40,965 nucleotides of DNA from Rhodanobacter sp. 67-28 (GCA_001898415.1 MKTU01000056.1:1-40965), one strand, 5' to 3'. Numbered from the stretch's first letter, positions 8,381 through 17,079 are shown. Notes: generated by a model not told the origin, from the letters alone. Program-made: numbers and translations.

Positions 8381-9093
8381 GCCGGCTTCTGCGCGCAAAG
8401 CACGTAATTGACTGCCGTGAGAGAGCTCAGGCGTGCCTCGCGGCGGAACGGGTTGTAGGCCAGGCCGCTGACGTCTTCCAGCTCCAGCCCCGCGCCGCGC
8501 AGCAATCGCGACAATTCGGAGGGCTTGAGGAATTGCGCGTAGTGGTGTGTCCCGCGCGGCAGCATGCGCAGCAGGTATTCGGCGCCCAGGATCGCCGCAC
8601 CGAACGCCGCCGGCGTACGATTGATGGTGGACATGAACAACCGTCCGCCGGGCTTGAGCATCGCGGCCAGATCGGTGACCAGCGCCGCCGGATCGGGCAC
8701 GTGCTCGATCAGCTCCATGCAACACACCACGTCGAACGACGCCGCTTCGGCAGCCGCCAGCTCGGCGGAGGATTGCACCCGGTAATCGACCTGCAGGTTC
8801 GACTCGTGCAGGTGCAAGCGGGCGATGTCGATCACCTTCTCGCCCAGATCGATGCCGGTGACGTGCGCACCGGCACGGGCCAGCGATTCGCTGAGCAGGC
8901 CGCCGCCGCACCCGACATCGGCCACGCGGGCACCGCGCAGTTCCGCGCGTGCCGCGATGTAGGCCGTGCGCACCGGATTGAGGTCGTGCAGCGGTCGCGA
9001 TTCGCCGTCGGGGTCCCACCAGCGGGACGCCAGCTGGTCGAAGCGGGCGATTTCGGCGGGGCTGACATTGGCGGCGGTCATGTTCGAGTCCAC
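8377..9093 (-). CDS. ubiG: Ubiquinone biosynthesis O-methyltransferase
   Basis: UbiG performs both O-methylations of ubiquinone synthesis with S-adenosylmethionine. The 234-238-residue protein carries the SAM site VADVGCGGGLLSESLARAGA, the acidic GIDLGEKVIDIA loop, and the family signatures FDQLASRWWDPDGESRPLHDLNPVR at the N-terminus (shown in part) and CCMELIEHVPDP. Two starts are possible, GTG at 9093 and ATG at 9081; the only ribosome-site-like sequence, GTGGA, fits either. A palindromic repeat at 9111-9136 lies just upstream. It is coupled to the phosphatase gene by an ATGA overlap. Confidence 0.95.
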   Translation of the reverse strand: MDSNMTAANVSPAEIARFDQLASRWWDPDGESRPLHDLNPVRTAYIAARAELRGARVADVGCGGGLLSESLARAGAHVTGIDLGEKVIDIARLHLHESNLQVDYRVQSSAELAAAEAASFDVVCCMELIEHVPDPAALVTDLAAMLKPGGRLFMSTINRTPAAFGAAILGAEYLLRMLPRGTHHYAQFLKPSELSRLLRGAGLELEDVSGLAYNPFRREARLSSLTAVNYVLCAQKPA

Positions 9094-9110
9094 GTTGAAT
9101 CCACGAATTT

Positions 9111-9136
9111 ATTGAAAAGTGCGGCCATGGATGGCC
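9111..9136. repeat. Intergenic palindromic repeat, copy 2 (GGCCATGGATGGCC core)
   Basis: TTATTGAAAAGT followed by GCGGCC-ATGGAT-GGCCGC matches 1014-1045. Where the two differ in the stem, the change is compensatory (CCGGCC/GGCCGG against GCGGCC/GGCCGC), which suggests the hairpin itself is kept. It lies between yciI and ubiG. Confidence 0.7.
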
Positions 9137-9173
9137 GCCTCTTGATTTTCGCGATTATGGATGAGCGCAAAAG

Positions 9174-9428
9174 TCAAGACGCCTGCCATTCGTGCACCGT
9201 GATGTCCCAGCCGCCACTGACATGCGCGGGGTCGCGCTGCACCAGCGCCGTTGCCTCGGCGAGGTCGGCCGCGTGCAGCAGGTAGGCACCGCCGGACTTG
9301 TCGCCGAAGCCGCCGGACAGCTCCACCTTGCCCTCGCCGCGCAACTGGTCCAGATAGGCCAGATGCTGCGGCACCACGGCCGCGTCGAACTGCGGCCGGC
9401 GGATCAGCAAAACCAGGTAACGATTCAT
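9174..9428 (-). CDS. YciI-family protein
   Basis: An 84-residue single-domain protein of the YCII fold (ferredoxin-like dimer). Visible are the N-terminal MNRYLVLLIRRP strand, HLAYLDQLRGEGKVELSGGF with the conserved His, and AYLLHAADLAEATALVQRDP. The biochemical function of stand-alone YciI proteins is mostly unknown. GGGAG lies about 9 nt before the ATG at 9428. It sits 14 bp after mtaD and before ubiG, so it is probably part of that transcript. Confidence 0.85.
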   Translation of the reverse strand: MNRYLVLLIRRPQFDAAVVPQHLAYLDQLRGEGKVELSGGFGDKSGGAYLLHAADLAEATALVQRDPAHVSGGWDITVHEWQAS

Positions 9429-9442
9429 CGGAAAACTCCCAC

Positions 9443-10774
9443 TCAAGTTGCGGCGATCCGCTCGCGCCAGGCGCGCGCTCGCGCCAGGATCGCCGCGGTA
9501 TCCATGTCGATCAGCTCGCGCGCGGCCAGCTTGCGGTGCCCGGCGATCCACACGTCGGTAACCTGCTGGCGGCTGCACGCATACACCAGTTGCGAGGCGA
9601 CGTGGAACAGCGGCTGGGTCTCCAGGTCGCTCAGGCGCACGGCAGCCAGGTCGGCCTGCTTGCCGGGTTCGATCGAGCCGATGCGCGCTTCCAGCCCGAT
9701 CGCCCGCGCGCCATTGAGCGTCGCCGCACGCAGCGCAAAGGCGGCGTCGAAGGCGGCGGCGTCCTGCGCCACCGCCTTGGCCAGCTGCGCCGCCGTGCGC
9801 ATCTCGCCGAACATGTCCAGGTCGTTGTTGGAGGCGCAACCGTCGGTGCCAATCGCCAGGTTCGCGCCTGCGCGCCGGAACTGCTCCGCCGGGCAGAAGC
9901 CGGAGGCGAGCTTGAGGTTGGATTCCGGGCAATGCACCACCGAGACACCGGCGCTCGCGCAGGCGGCGATTTCGCCCTCGGTGACCTGGGTCATGTGCAC
10001 CGCGATCAGGCGGTCGTTGACCAGGCCCAGGCGCTGCAGGCGCTGGAACGGGCGCAGGCCGCTCTTTTTCTTCTCTTCCTCGATCTCGTGCGCGGTCTCA
10101 TGCAGGTGCAGGTGCACCGGGATGTCGAGCTGGTCGGACTGCAGCCGGATGCGCTCGAAGCTCTCGTCGGAGACGGTGTACGGCGCATGCGGCGCGAACG
10201 CGGTGCTGACCAGCGGATCGCCGCGGAAGCTGTCATGCACCTCGCCGGCGCGCGCGAAATACTCGTCCTGGCTGTTCGCCCAGGCGGTGGGGAACTGGAT
10301 TACCGGCAGGCCGACCACCGCGCGGAAGCCCAGCTTGCGATAGGTCGCGCCGATCACGTCGGGGAAGAAATAGTTCTCGTTGGCGCAGGTGGTGCCACCG
10401 CGCAGCATCTCGGCCACGGCCAGTTCCACGCCGTCGCGCACGAACTCCGGGCCGATCACCCTGGCCTCGGCCGGCCAGATGTGCTGCTGCAGCCAGACCA
10501 TCAGCGGCAGGTCGTCGGCGAGGCCGCGCAGCAGGGTCATCGGGTTGTGCGTGTGGCTGTTGACCAGGCCGGGGATCAGCGCGTGCTCGCCCAGTTCGAC
10601 GCGCTCGCGCGGCGCATAGGCGGCGCGAGCCTCGTCGATCGGCAACAGCGCCACGATGCGCTCGCCGTCGATGGCCACGGCGTGGTTTTCCAGCACCACC
10701 GCATGCGGCTCGACGGGCACCACCCAGCGCGCCTCGATCAGCAGGTCGATGGATTGCGGGGTGGTCTGGGTCAT
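9443..10774 (-). CDS. mtaD: 5-methylthioadenosine/S-adenosylhomocysteine deaminase (TRZ/ATZ family)
   Basis: A 443-residue cytoplasmic amidohydrolase with metal ligands in NSHTHNPMTLLRG, HLHLHETAHEIE and GTDGCASNNDLDM, plus HCPESNLKLASG. Such enzymes deaminate methylthioadenosine or S-adenosylhomocysteine, removing the by-product of SAM-dependent methylation. The neighbouring ubiG consumes SAM, so the pairing makes biochemical sense, and the mtaD-ubiG-phosphatase order is also seen in Pseudomonas. The exact substrate (methylthioadenosine, SAH, adenosine or guanine-like bases) cannot be read from the sequence. It is probably the first gene of the minus-strand run. Confidence 0.88.
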   Translation of the reverse strand: MTQTTPQSIDLLIEARWVVPVEPHAVVLENHAVAIDGERIVALLPIDEARAAYAPRERVELGEHALIPGLVNSHTHNPMTLLRGLADDLPLMVWLQQHIWPAEARVIGPEFVRDGVELAVAEMLRGGTTCANENYFFPDVIGATYRKLGFRAVVGLPVIQFPTAWANSQDEYFARAGEVHDSFRGDPLVSTAFAPHAPYTVSDESFERIRLQSDQLDIPVHLHLHETAHEIEEEKKKSGLRPFQRLQRLGLVNDRLIAVHMTQVTEGEIAACASAGVSVVHCPESNLKLASGFCPAEQFRRAGANLAIGTDGCASNNDLDMFGEMRTAAQLAKAVAQDAAAFDAAFALRAATLNGARAIGLEARIGSIEPGKQADLAAVRLSDLETQPLFHVASQLVYACSRQQVTDVWIAGHRKLAARELIDMDTAAILARARAWRERIAAT

Positions 10775-10841
10775 CGTTCACTCACTTGCAAGGGGTGGAT
10801 GCGAGAAGGGGCGGCACACCCCTCGATGGTGCCCGCCCCGT

Positions 10842-10956
10842 GTTCGTCATCCCGGCCAAAGCCCGGATCCCATGTTGCTGCGGTTGCTTGTGCGCAGGAT
10901 GAGGCGTGCTGCGCACGAGTGTTTCACTGGACCCTGCCTGCGCAGGGATGACGAAC
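10842..10956. repeat. MITE-like element with 12-bp terminal inverted repeats
   Basis: GTTCGTCATCCC (10842-10853) and GGGATGACGAAC (10945-10956) are perfect inverted ends of a 115-bp element with no reading frame of note. Sequences of the form CATCCCGG...AAGCCCGGAT are widespread intergenic repeats in proteobacteria. It lies upstream of mtaD, in the gap to efp. Confidence 0.75.
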
Positions 10957-10992
10957 CGGCAAAGGCGCGGGCATGGCCCGCGCGCCGGTTCG
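10952..10992. terminator. Long stem-loop directly after efp
   Basis: Outer stem CGAACCGGC/GCCGGTTCG (9 bp) and inner stem GCGCGGGC-ATG-GCCCGCGC (8 bp), separated by a 4-nt bulge, abut the efp stop codon. The T-run on the minus strand is weak (CTTTGCC). It shares 5 bp with the repeat element at 10842-10956 and probably ends or stabilises the efp transcript. Confidence 0.6.
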
Positions 10993-11571
10993 TCACTTGA
11001 CGCGGCTGTCGTATTCGCCGGTGCGGGTGTCGACCTTGATGACTTCATCCTGGCCGACGAACAGCGGCACGCGCACCACCGCACCGGTCTCCAGCGTGGC
11101 CGGCTTGCCACCGCCGCCGGAGGTGTCGCCGCGCACGCCCGGGTCGGTCTCGACGATCTTCAGCTCGACGAACTTCGGCGCCTGCACCGCCACGATGTTG
11201 CCGTTGAACAGGGTGACCACGCACTCCTCTTCGCCCTTGAGCCACTTCCACGCATCGCCCATCGCGGCCTGCGTGGCCGGCACCATCTCGAACGTCTCCA
11301 TGTTCATGAAGTGCCACAGGCGGTCCTTGCCGATGCCGTCGATGAAGGACAGCTGCATGTCGGTGTCGGTGACGTCGGCCTCCTCGAACGAGTCGCTGGA
11401 CTTCAGCGTCTGCTCGGTGGTGCGGCCGTCCTTCAGGTTGCGGATGCGGATGCGGGTGAACGCCTGGCCCTTGCCCGGCTTGATGAAGTCGGCCTCGGTG
11501 ATGATCCAGGGATCGCCGTTGTGGAGGATCTTCTTGCCCGTCTTGACGTCGTTGAGGCCGAGGGTCGCCAT
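10993..11571 (-). CDS. efp: Elongation factor P
   Basis: EF-P relieves ribosomes stalled at polyproline stretches. The 192-residue protein has KOW-like and OB domains. The loop [10 protein letters not shown] carries K34, the site beta-lysylated by EpmA/EpmB in enterobacteria; the Pseudomonas rhamnosylated type has Arg there. The divergent neighbour is epmB, which supplies the (R)-beta-lysine, so modification by the EpmAB route is well supported. epmA is not in the window. The leader between the two genes contains a hairpin, GCCGTCC-TGCG-GGGCGGT followed by TTT, about 25 nt before the start. The C-terminus reads [11 protein letters not shown]. Confidence 0.97.
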   Translation of the reverse strand: MATLGLNDVKTGKKILHNGDPWIITEADFIKPGKGQAFTRIRIRNLKDGRTTEQTLKSSDSFEEADVTDTDMQLSFIDGIGKDRLWHFMNMETFEMVPATQAAMGDAWKWLKGEEECVVTLFNGNIVAVQAPKFVELKIVETDPGVRGDTSGGGGKPATLETGAVVRVPLFVGQDEVIKVDTRTGEYDSRVK

Positions 11572-11593
11572 GCGCTGTCTGCTCCAAAGGTAA

Positions 11594-11645
11594 AACCGCC
11601 CCGCAGGACGGCTAAAATGGGTATCTTTTCACGGGCCAAGAGGCC
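11594..11645. promoter_or_regulatory. Divergent efp/epmB control region
   Basis: The 89-bp gap holds TAAAAT (11611-11616), a possible -10 for epmB, and the stem CGGGCC-AAGA-GGCCCG (about 11625-11640) in the epmB leader. On the minus strand a GC hairpin followed by TTTT lies in the efp leader. No clear -35 element was identified. Confidence 0.35.
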
Positions 11646-11660
11646 CGCCGAAGGCTCTCC

Positions 11661-12671
11661 ATGATAACCGCAAGCCCCAGTGCCCGCCTATCGTCGCCTG
11701 CAACCGACTGGCGCGAGCTCTGGCGCAACGCCATCACCGACCCTGCCGAACTGCTGCAGGCGGTGGGCCTGGGCGACCGCACCGACCTGCTGCCGCCGGA
11801 CGACGCCGGCTTCGCCCTGCGCGTGCCGCGCGGTTTTGTCGCGCGGATGCGCCGCGGCAACCCGCGCGATCCGCTGCTGCTGCAGGTGCTGCCCCAGCGC
11901 ACCGAACATGACCGGGTCGCCGGCTTCACCCTCGACGCCGTGGGCGACCTCTCGGCCAAGGCCGGCCACGGCATGCTGCACAAGTACGACGGGCGCGCGC
12001 TGCTGATCGCCAGCGGCAGCTGTGCGGTGAACTGCCGCTACTGCTTCCGCCGGCACTTCCCGTACGGCGAGGAAATCGCCGCCGCCTCGCACTGGCGCGA
12101 GGCGCTGGAGCGGCTGCGCGCCGACCCGTCGATCCGCGAACTGATCCTCTCCGGCGGCGATCCGCTGTCGCTGGCCACGTCCAAGCTGGAGGAGCTGACC
12201 CGCGGCCTGGCCGAGCTGCCGCAGGTGATCCGCCTGCGCATCCACACGCGCCTGCCGGTCGTTCTGCCCGAGCGGGTCGATGACTCCCTGCTGGCCTGGC
12301 TGGCCGGCCTCCCGCTGCAGAAGGTGGTGGTGCTGCATGCCAACCATGCCAACGAACTCGACGCCGGCGTCGACGCGGCCTGCGCCGCCTTGCGCGAGAC
12401 CGGTGCGACGTTGCTGAACCAGTCGGTGCTGCTGCGCGGCGTCAACGATGATGCCGACGCGCTCGCCAACCTTTCCGAACGCCTGTTCGCCGCCGGCGTG
12501 CTGCCCTATTACCTGCACCAGCTGGATCGGGTCCACGGCACCGCCCATTTCGAGGTGGCCGACGACACCGCGCTCGCGCTGCTGGACACCCTGCGCGCGC
12601 GCCTGCCCGGCTACCTGGTACCGCGACTGGTACGCGAGGTGGCGGGCGACCCGGCCAAGCGGCCGCTGTGA
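11661..12671 (+). CDS. epmB: EF-P (R)-beta-lysine synthase, radical SAM lysine 2,3-aminomutase
   Basis: EpmB (YjeK) converts L-alpha-lysine to (R)-beta-lysine, which EpmA attaches to EF-P. The 336-residue protein has the radical SAM cluster motif CxxxCxxC as CAVNCRYCFRRHFPY (residues ~121-135), LILSGGDPLSL, and YYLHQLDRVHGTAHFEV, which holds residues of the PLP/lysine site. It is shorter than clostridial lysine 2,3-aminomutase, as expected for EpmB. The divergent position next to efp supports the assignment. Confidence 0.96.
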   Translation: MITASPSARLSSPATDWRELWRNAITDPAELLQAVGLGDRTDLLPPDDAGFALRVPRGFVARMRRGNPRDPLLLQVLPQRTEHDRVAGFTLDAVGDLSAKAGHGMLHKYDGRALLIASGSCAVNCRYCFRRHFPYGEEIAAASHWREALERLRADPSIRELILSGGDPLSLATSKLEELTRGLAELPQVIRLRIHTRLPVVLPERVDDSLLAWLAGLPLQKVVVLHANHANELDAGVDAACAALRETGATLLNQSVLLRGVNDDADALANLSERLFAAGVLPYYLHQLDRVHGTAHFEVADDTALALLDTLRARLPGYLVPRLVREVAGDPAKRPL

Positions 12672-12804
12672 GCCGCCACCGGCCAGGTCCGGGGCTGCCG
12701 CACCGGTGGCGAGCGACAGCGGAATCCGCTACAAACACTCATTGCCATCGACCATGCGGACCCGTCAAGGGCGCCCGCCCTGCCCGGAACCCACGCCCCG
12801 CCCC

Positions 12805-14847
12805 ATGAAAAAAGACTTCGTCATCAAGATCCTGTTCGTCGAGAACTCCCTGGAGGAGGCCGAACAGATCATCAGCCTGATGCGCAACAGCGGCATCGCG
12901 GTGCGACCGGCGCGGGCCACCAACATCGAGCAGATCCGCTCGGCGGTGGGCGAGCTTGAGCCTGACGTGGTGATGTTCGACCCCTCGGTCACCGACGTCA
13001 GCCTGGACGAAACCATGGGCGTGATGGAGGCCTCCGGCCGCGATTTCGCGCTAGTAGGCCTGGTCAGCAACATGGACAACGAACTGGTCGCCGACCTGTT
13101 CGTGCATGGCGCCCGCGGCGTGGCCTCGCGCACCCACCCCAAGCAGCTCATCGCGGTGCTGAAGCGCGAATTCGAATCCCTGCACACGCGCCGCCAGGTG
13201 CGCTGGCTGCACACCGCGCTGCGCGAAACCGAGCGCCGCTGCGACGCCCTGCTCGACTCCTCCACGGACGCGATCGCCTACGTGCACGAGGGCATGCACG
13301 TGCGCGCCAACCAGGCCTACCTGGACACCTTCGGCTACGAGAGTTTCGACGACCTGCTGGGCATGCCGCTGCTGGACATGATCGACTCGGCCAATGCCGA
13401 TGAGATGAAGGCGCTGCTGCGCGGCCAGGCCCACCAGGGCAAGTTCCCGGCCCAGTTGCCGTTGCGCGCGCGTCGCGCCGACGACAGCCGTTTCGATGCC
13501 ACCGTGGAGTTCGCCCCGGCGACCTTCGAGGGCGAGCGCTGCCTGCAGATCGTGTTCCGCCGCCAGGTCGTCGACCCGGCCGTGCTGGAACAGCTGCAAC
13601 GCGACCCGGTCACCGGCCTGTACAACCGCCAGCACATGCTGGCATGCATCGACGATGCGGTGACCGAGGCAGCCAAGGGCAAGAAGGGCCAGTCGCTGCT
13701 GCTGATCGAACCGGACAACTGGGCCTCGCTGGTCAGCGGCATCGGCCTGGGCAAGACCGATGAACTGCTGGCCGGCTTCGCCGGGCGCATCCGCATGCTG
13801 CTGGGCGCCACCGACATCGCCGGCATGCTCGCCGAGCACACTTTCGGCGTGGCCCTCGACTCGCGTTCGGACGAGGCGATCCGCGAGTGGATCGCCAAGC
13901 TGCAGCACAGCGTCGGCAGCGAGATCTTCGATGCCGGCACACGTTCGCTGACGGTCACCGCCAGCGTCGGCGGCAGTCTGCTCGGCGAGAAGAACGCCAA
14001 CAGCGAGCTGCTCCTCAACCAGGCCAGCCACGCCTTGCGCACCGCGCAGAACCTGGGCGGCAGCCAGGTCGAACTGCACGACCCGGCGGCGCGGGAGAAG
14101 GCCGACGAGGAGCGCGAGCGCTACTGGCTGGACCTGCTGCAGCAGGCGCTGGCCAACAACGGCCTGGTGCTGTATCACCAGCAGACGATCAGCCTGCAGG
14201 ACGCCGAGGGCGAGTTCTCCGAGATCCTGCTGCGCATGAACGGACCGCAGGGCGAGGTGCTGCCGGGCTTCTTCATGCCGATCGCCGAGAAGCACAACCT
14301 CACCGGGGCGGTCGACCGCTGGGTGCTCGACCAGGCCATCCGCATCCTGCAGGCGCGCGAGCCGCAGGGACAGCCGACCACGTTCTTCATCAAGCTCACC
14401 GCCGCCTCGCTGCAGGACGACAGCCTGTTGCCATGGCTGAAGGAGCGCCTGGGCAAGGCCGGGCTGAAACACGGTCGCCTGGTGCTGGAGATGACCGAAA
14501 GCAAGGTGATGACGCTGCTGCGACCCGCGCAGGAGTTCGTCAACGCGTGGAAGAAGATGGGTGGCGGCTTTGCACTGGAGCAGTTCGGCTCGGGCCTGAA
14601 CTCGTTCCAGCTGCTCAACCACATCGACGCCGACTACCTCAAGATCGACCGCAGCCACATGGCCGACCTGCCGCAGCATGCCGACAGCCAGAAAAAGGTC
14701 GCCGAGATCTGCCAGCAGGCACACGAACTGAAGCGCCTGACCATCGCCGAGTGGGTCGAGGACGCCACCAGCACGTCGCTGCTGTTCGCCTGCGGCGTCG
14801 ACTTCGTGCAGGGCAACTTCCTGCAGGTGCCGCAGCGGCTGGAATGA
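12805..14847 (+). CDS. fimX: FimX-like degenerate REC-PAS-GGDEF-EAL protein
   Basis: A c-di-GMP receptor controlling type IV pili in Xanthomonas and Pseudomonas, acting at the pole with a PilZ protein and PilB. Of 680 residues, ~5-120 form a receiver-like domain (ILFVENSLEEAEQIISLMRN), ~135-245 a PAS domain, ~258-430 a GGDEF domain whose active-site motif is lost (AEHTFGVAL), and ~440-680 an EAL domain. EAL reads EIL (residues 473-475) and the catalytic DDFG block reads EQFGSG, so phosphodiesterase activity is unlikely while the c-di-GMP pocket may remain. The start at 12805 follows a CCCGCCCC tract with no obvious ribosome site, but the upstream frame is out-of-family and overlaps epmB. The 133-bp gap to epmB suggests its own promoter. 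Confidence 0.9.
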   Translation: MKKDFVIKILFVENSLEEAEQIISLMRNSGIAVRPARATNIEQIRSAVGELEPDVVMFDPSVTDVSLDETMGVMEASGRDFALVGLVSNMDNELVADLFVHGARGVASRTHPKQLIAVLKREFESLHTRRQVRWLHTALRETERRCDALLDSSTDAIAYVHEGMHVRANQAYLDTFGYESFDDLLGMPLLDMIDSANADEMKALLRGQAHQGKFPAQLPLRARRADDSRFDATVEFAPATFEGERCLQIVFRRQVVDPAVLEQLQRDPVTGLYNRQHMLACIDDAVTEAAKGKKGQSLLLIEPDNWASLVSGIGLGKTDELLAGFAGRIRMLLGATDIAGMLAEHTFGVALDSRSDEAIREWIAKLQHSVGSEIFDAGTRSLTVTASVGGSLLGEKNANSELLLNQASHALRTAQNLGGSQVELHDPAAREKADEERERYWLDLLQQALANNGLVLYHQQTISLQDAEGEFSEILLRMNGPQGEVLPGFFMPIAEKHNLTGAVDRWVLDQAIRILQAREPQGQPTTFFIKLTAASLQDDSLLPWLKERLGKAGLKHGRLVLEMTESKVMTLLRPAQEFVNAWKKMGGGFALEQFGSGLNSFQLLNHIDADYLKIDRSHMADLPQHADSQKKVAEICQQAHELKRLTIAEWVEDATSTSLLFACGVDFVQGNFLQVPQRLE

Positions 14848-14928
14848 ATGCTGCCTCGGGACCCGGGGTTCGGGATCCGATCGCAGGAACATCAGGCGGT
14901 ATTCGCAGAATGGCCGGAATCAAACAGC

Positions 14929-14964
14929 AAAAACCCCCGGGGAGCGATCCGCGGGGGTCTTTTC
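14929..14964. terminator. Bidirectional terminator between fimX and rplS
   Basis: AAAAACCCCCG, a 12-nt loop, then CGGGGGTCTTTT forms a 7-bp GC stem with an A-run on one side and a T-run on the other. It serves the convergent fimX and rpsP-rplS transcripts. Confidence 0.8.
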
Positions 14965-14985
14965 ATGCAGCCTTCGCAGCGAGGA

Positions 14986-15381
14986 TTACTCGGCAGCGGC
15001 AGCCGCCTTGGCGTTCGCCTTGGCGGCGGCAGCGGCGGCGATGTCTTCCTTGATGCGGGCGGCCTTGCCTTCCAGGCCATGCAGGTAATACAGCTTGGCG
15101 CCGCGCACCTTGCCCTTGCGCTTCACCGAGACCGAGTCGATGGTCGGGCTGTGCGCCTGGAACACGCGCTCCACGCCGGTGCCGTGCGAGATCTTGCGCA
15201 CGGTGAAGGCCGAATGCAGGCCGCGGTTGCGCTTGGCGATGACGATGCCCTCGAACGCCTGCACGCGCTCGCGGTTGCCTTCCTTCACCTTCACGTTGAC
15301 CACCACGGTGTCGCCGGGGCCGAAGTCCGGCAGCTGGCGGGTGATCTGCTCGGATTCGAACTGTTCAATGATCTTGTTCAT
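14986..15381 (-). CDS. rplS: 50S ribosomal protein L19
   Basis: L19 lies at the 30S-50S interface. Residues 1-115 match the family ([59 protein letters not shown]). The 131-residue protein ends in an Ala/Lys tail ([18 protein letters not shown]) beyond the usual ~115 residues. It is the last gene of rpsP-rimM-trmD-rplS, 29 bp after trmD, followed by a terminator. Confidence 0.98.
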   Translation of the reverse strand: MNKIIEQFESEQITRQLPDFGPGDTVVVNVKVKEGNRERVQAFEGIVIAKRNRGLHSAFTVRKISHGTGVERVFQAHSPTIDSVSVKRKGKVRGAKLYYLHGLEGKAARIKEDIAAAAAAKANAKAAAAAE

Positions 15382-15410
15382 GGCGCACCTGTCGGTTCAC
15401 TTTTGCGATA

Positions 15411-16199
15411 TCAAGGCTGCGGCCGCCACTCGACCGCATCGTCTTGCCGTGTCGACTGCCCGGAGGCATGTTCACGGCGAAATTCATCCAGCAAGGCCCG
15501 GGATGCCGCATCCAGGCCACGCTGCGACAACAAGTCCGGGCGGCGCAGCCAGGTGCGACCCAACGATTGCTTGAGGCGCCAGCGGACAATTGCCGCATGG
15601 TCGCCGGACAGCAACACCGCCGGTACCTCACCCAGCGCATCCTGCACCGGTTTTCCGTAATGCGGACAATCCAGCAGGCCATCGGAGAATGAATCCTGCT
15701 CGGCCGACTGCGCGTCGTTCAACGCGCCATCCTGCAAGCGCCCTACCGCGTCGATGACCACCGCCGCGGCAAGCTCACCGCCGGACAGCACATAATCGCC
15801 GATGGAGAGCTCCTCGTCGACCTCGTGCGCCAGCAGGCGCTCGTCCACACCTTCGTAACGTCCGCAGAGCAGGCCGATGCGCGGCAGCTTCGCCAGCGCC
15901 TCCACCCTGCCCTGCGTCAGCCGCGCTCCCTGCGGACTGAGATAAACCAGATGCACCGGTTCCGGTGCCGCCTCGCGCATCGCCTTCAAGGTGGTGCGCA
16001 AGGGCTCGATCATCATCACCATGCCCGGACCGCCGCCATACGAGCTGCTGTCCACGCTGCGATGCTTGTCGGTGGCGTAGTCGCGCGGGTTCCAGGCTTC
16101 CACCTGCAGCAGCTCGCGTTGCTGCGCGCGTCCCACCACACCGACGGCGGCGCACTGGCGCACGAAGTCGGGAAACAGGCTGACGACATCGATGCGCAT
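15411..16199 (-). CDS. trmD: tRNA (guanine37-N1)-methyltransferase
   Basis: Methylates G37 of tRNAs with SAM, preventing +1 frameshifting. The 262-residue SPOUT enzyme shows [24 protein letters not shown], the trefoil-knot SAM site [13 protein letters not shown] and [12 protein letters not shown], and [13 protein letters not shown]. The start at 16199 was chosen over an in-frame codon 21 bp upstream because the protein normally begins at this point. It lies in the conserved rpsP-rimM-trmD-rplS operon. Confidence 0.98.
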   Translation of the reverse strand: MRIDVVSLFPDFVRQCAAVGVVGRAQQRELLQVEAWNPRDYATDKHRSVDSSSYGGGPGMVMMIEPLRTTLKAMREAAPEPVHLVYLSPQGARLTQGRVEALAKLPRIGLLCGRYEGVDERLLAHEVDEELSIGDYVLSGGELAAAVVIDAVGRLQDGALNDAQSAEQDSFSDGLLDCPHYGKPVQDALGEVPAVLLSGDHAAIVRWRLKQSLGRTWLRRPDLLSQRGLDAASRALLDEFRREHASGQSTRQDDAVEWRPQP

Positions 16200-16232
16200 G
16201 ACCCTTGATCCTCTGCCCACAAGCCGGCGACG

Positions 16233-16748
16233 TCAGAATTCGGGATCCCAGTCCACCACCATGCGCCCTGCGGACAAGTCCACCGAACGCACATACGACC
16301 CCTGGACAAAGGGGATCAGCCGCTCGCGCGTACCGTCCCTGACCACCACGACATCGTTGGCGCCGGTGGCGAACAGGTGGCTGACCCGCCCCAGCTCCAC
16401 GTTGTCCGCGGTGACGACATCGAGTCCTTCGAGGTCGACCCAGTAATACTCGCCCTTCGCCGGAGGAGGCAGCTGTTCGCGGGCGACATGGATGTCGGTA
16501 CCGATCAACGCTGCCGCCTGGTCCCGATCGTCCACCCCGGGCAACTGGGCCACCATGCCCTTGCCCTGCGGTCGACCTTTCACGCCGGAGACCTCTCTTT
16601 CCGTGCCTGGCGCTGCACCGAGCAGCCACGGCTGGTAATCGAAGATCCGCATGCGCGGCTCGGCGAAGGATTCGATCTTCAGCCAGCCCTGCACGCCATA
16701 CAGCCCGACGATGCGCCCGATCAGGACGCGCCGACCGGCTGTCGTCAT
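16233..16748 (-). CDS. rimM: 16S rRNA processing protein RimM
   Basis: Assists 30S head assembly and binds S19. The 171-residue protein has the N-terminal RimM barrel ([20 protein letters not shown]) and a C-terminal PRC-barrel-like domain ([38 protein letters not shown]). It starts 2 bp after the rpsP stop and precedes trmD by 33 bp. Confidence 0.97.
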   Translation of the reverse strand: MTTAGRRVLIGRIVGLYGVQGWLKIESFAEPRMRIFDYQPWLLGAAPGTEREVSGVKGRPQGKGMVAQLPGVDDRDQAAALIGTDIHVAREQLPPPAKGEYYWVDLEGLDVVTADNVELGRVSHLFATGANDVVVVRDGTRERLIPFVQGSYVRSVDLSAGRMVVDWDPEF

Positions 16749-16750
16749 GC

Positions 16751-17008
16751 TCAGGCGGCCGGCTGCTGCTTGCCGGCTTCCTTGACGAGGGCGGCGACCT
16801 TGTCGCTCATCTGCGCACCCTTGCCGACCCACTCCTGCACGCGCGCCACGTTCAGCTCCAGACGCTTGTCCTTGCCGGAGGCGACCGGATTGTAGAAGCC
16901 GACGTTCTCGATGTTGCGGCCGTCGCGCTTGCTGCGCTGATCGGTCACCACGACGTGGTAGAACGGACGGCCCTTTGCGCCACCGCGCGAAAGACGAATC
17001 TTGACCAT
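16751..17008 (-). CDS. rpsP: 30S ribosomal protein S16
   Basis: An early 30S assembly protein; 85 residues, normal length, with [20 protein letters not shown], then [21 protein letters not shown] (in part) and [19 protein letters not shown] lies about 8 nt before the ATG. First gene of the rpsP-rimM-trmD-rplS operon, whose leader contains a perfect 8-bp stem-loop (17043-17061). Confidence 0.98.
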   Translation of the reverse strand: MVKIRLSRGGAKGRPFYHVVVTDQRSKRDGRNIENVGFYNPVASGKDKRLELNVARVQEWVGKGAQMSDKVAALVKEAGKQQPAA

Positions 17009-17042
17009 GGTAAAACTCCGGAAATTGCCGAATCAGCGGCAG

Positions 17043-17079
17043 GCGCACGAGAGTCGTGCGCGGGAAACGGGGCATTTTA
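17043..17079 (-). promoter_or_regulatory. rpsP promoter -10 and leader stem-loop
   Basis: Minus-strand TAAAAT (plus 17074-17079) is a likely -10. Just downstream the transcript can form GCGCACGA-CTC-TCGTGCGC (plus 17043-17061), a perfect 8-bp stem with a 3-nt loop, before the rpsP ribosome site. It is a candidate site for autogenous control. Confidence 0.45.
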
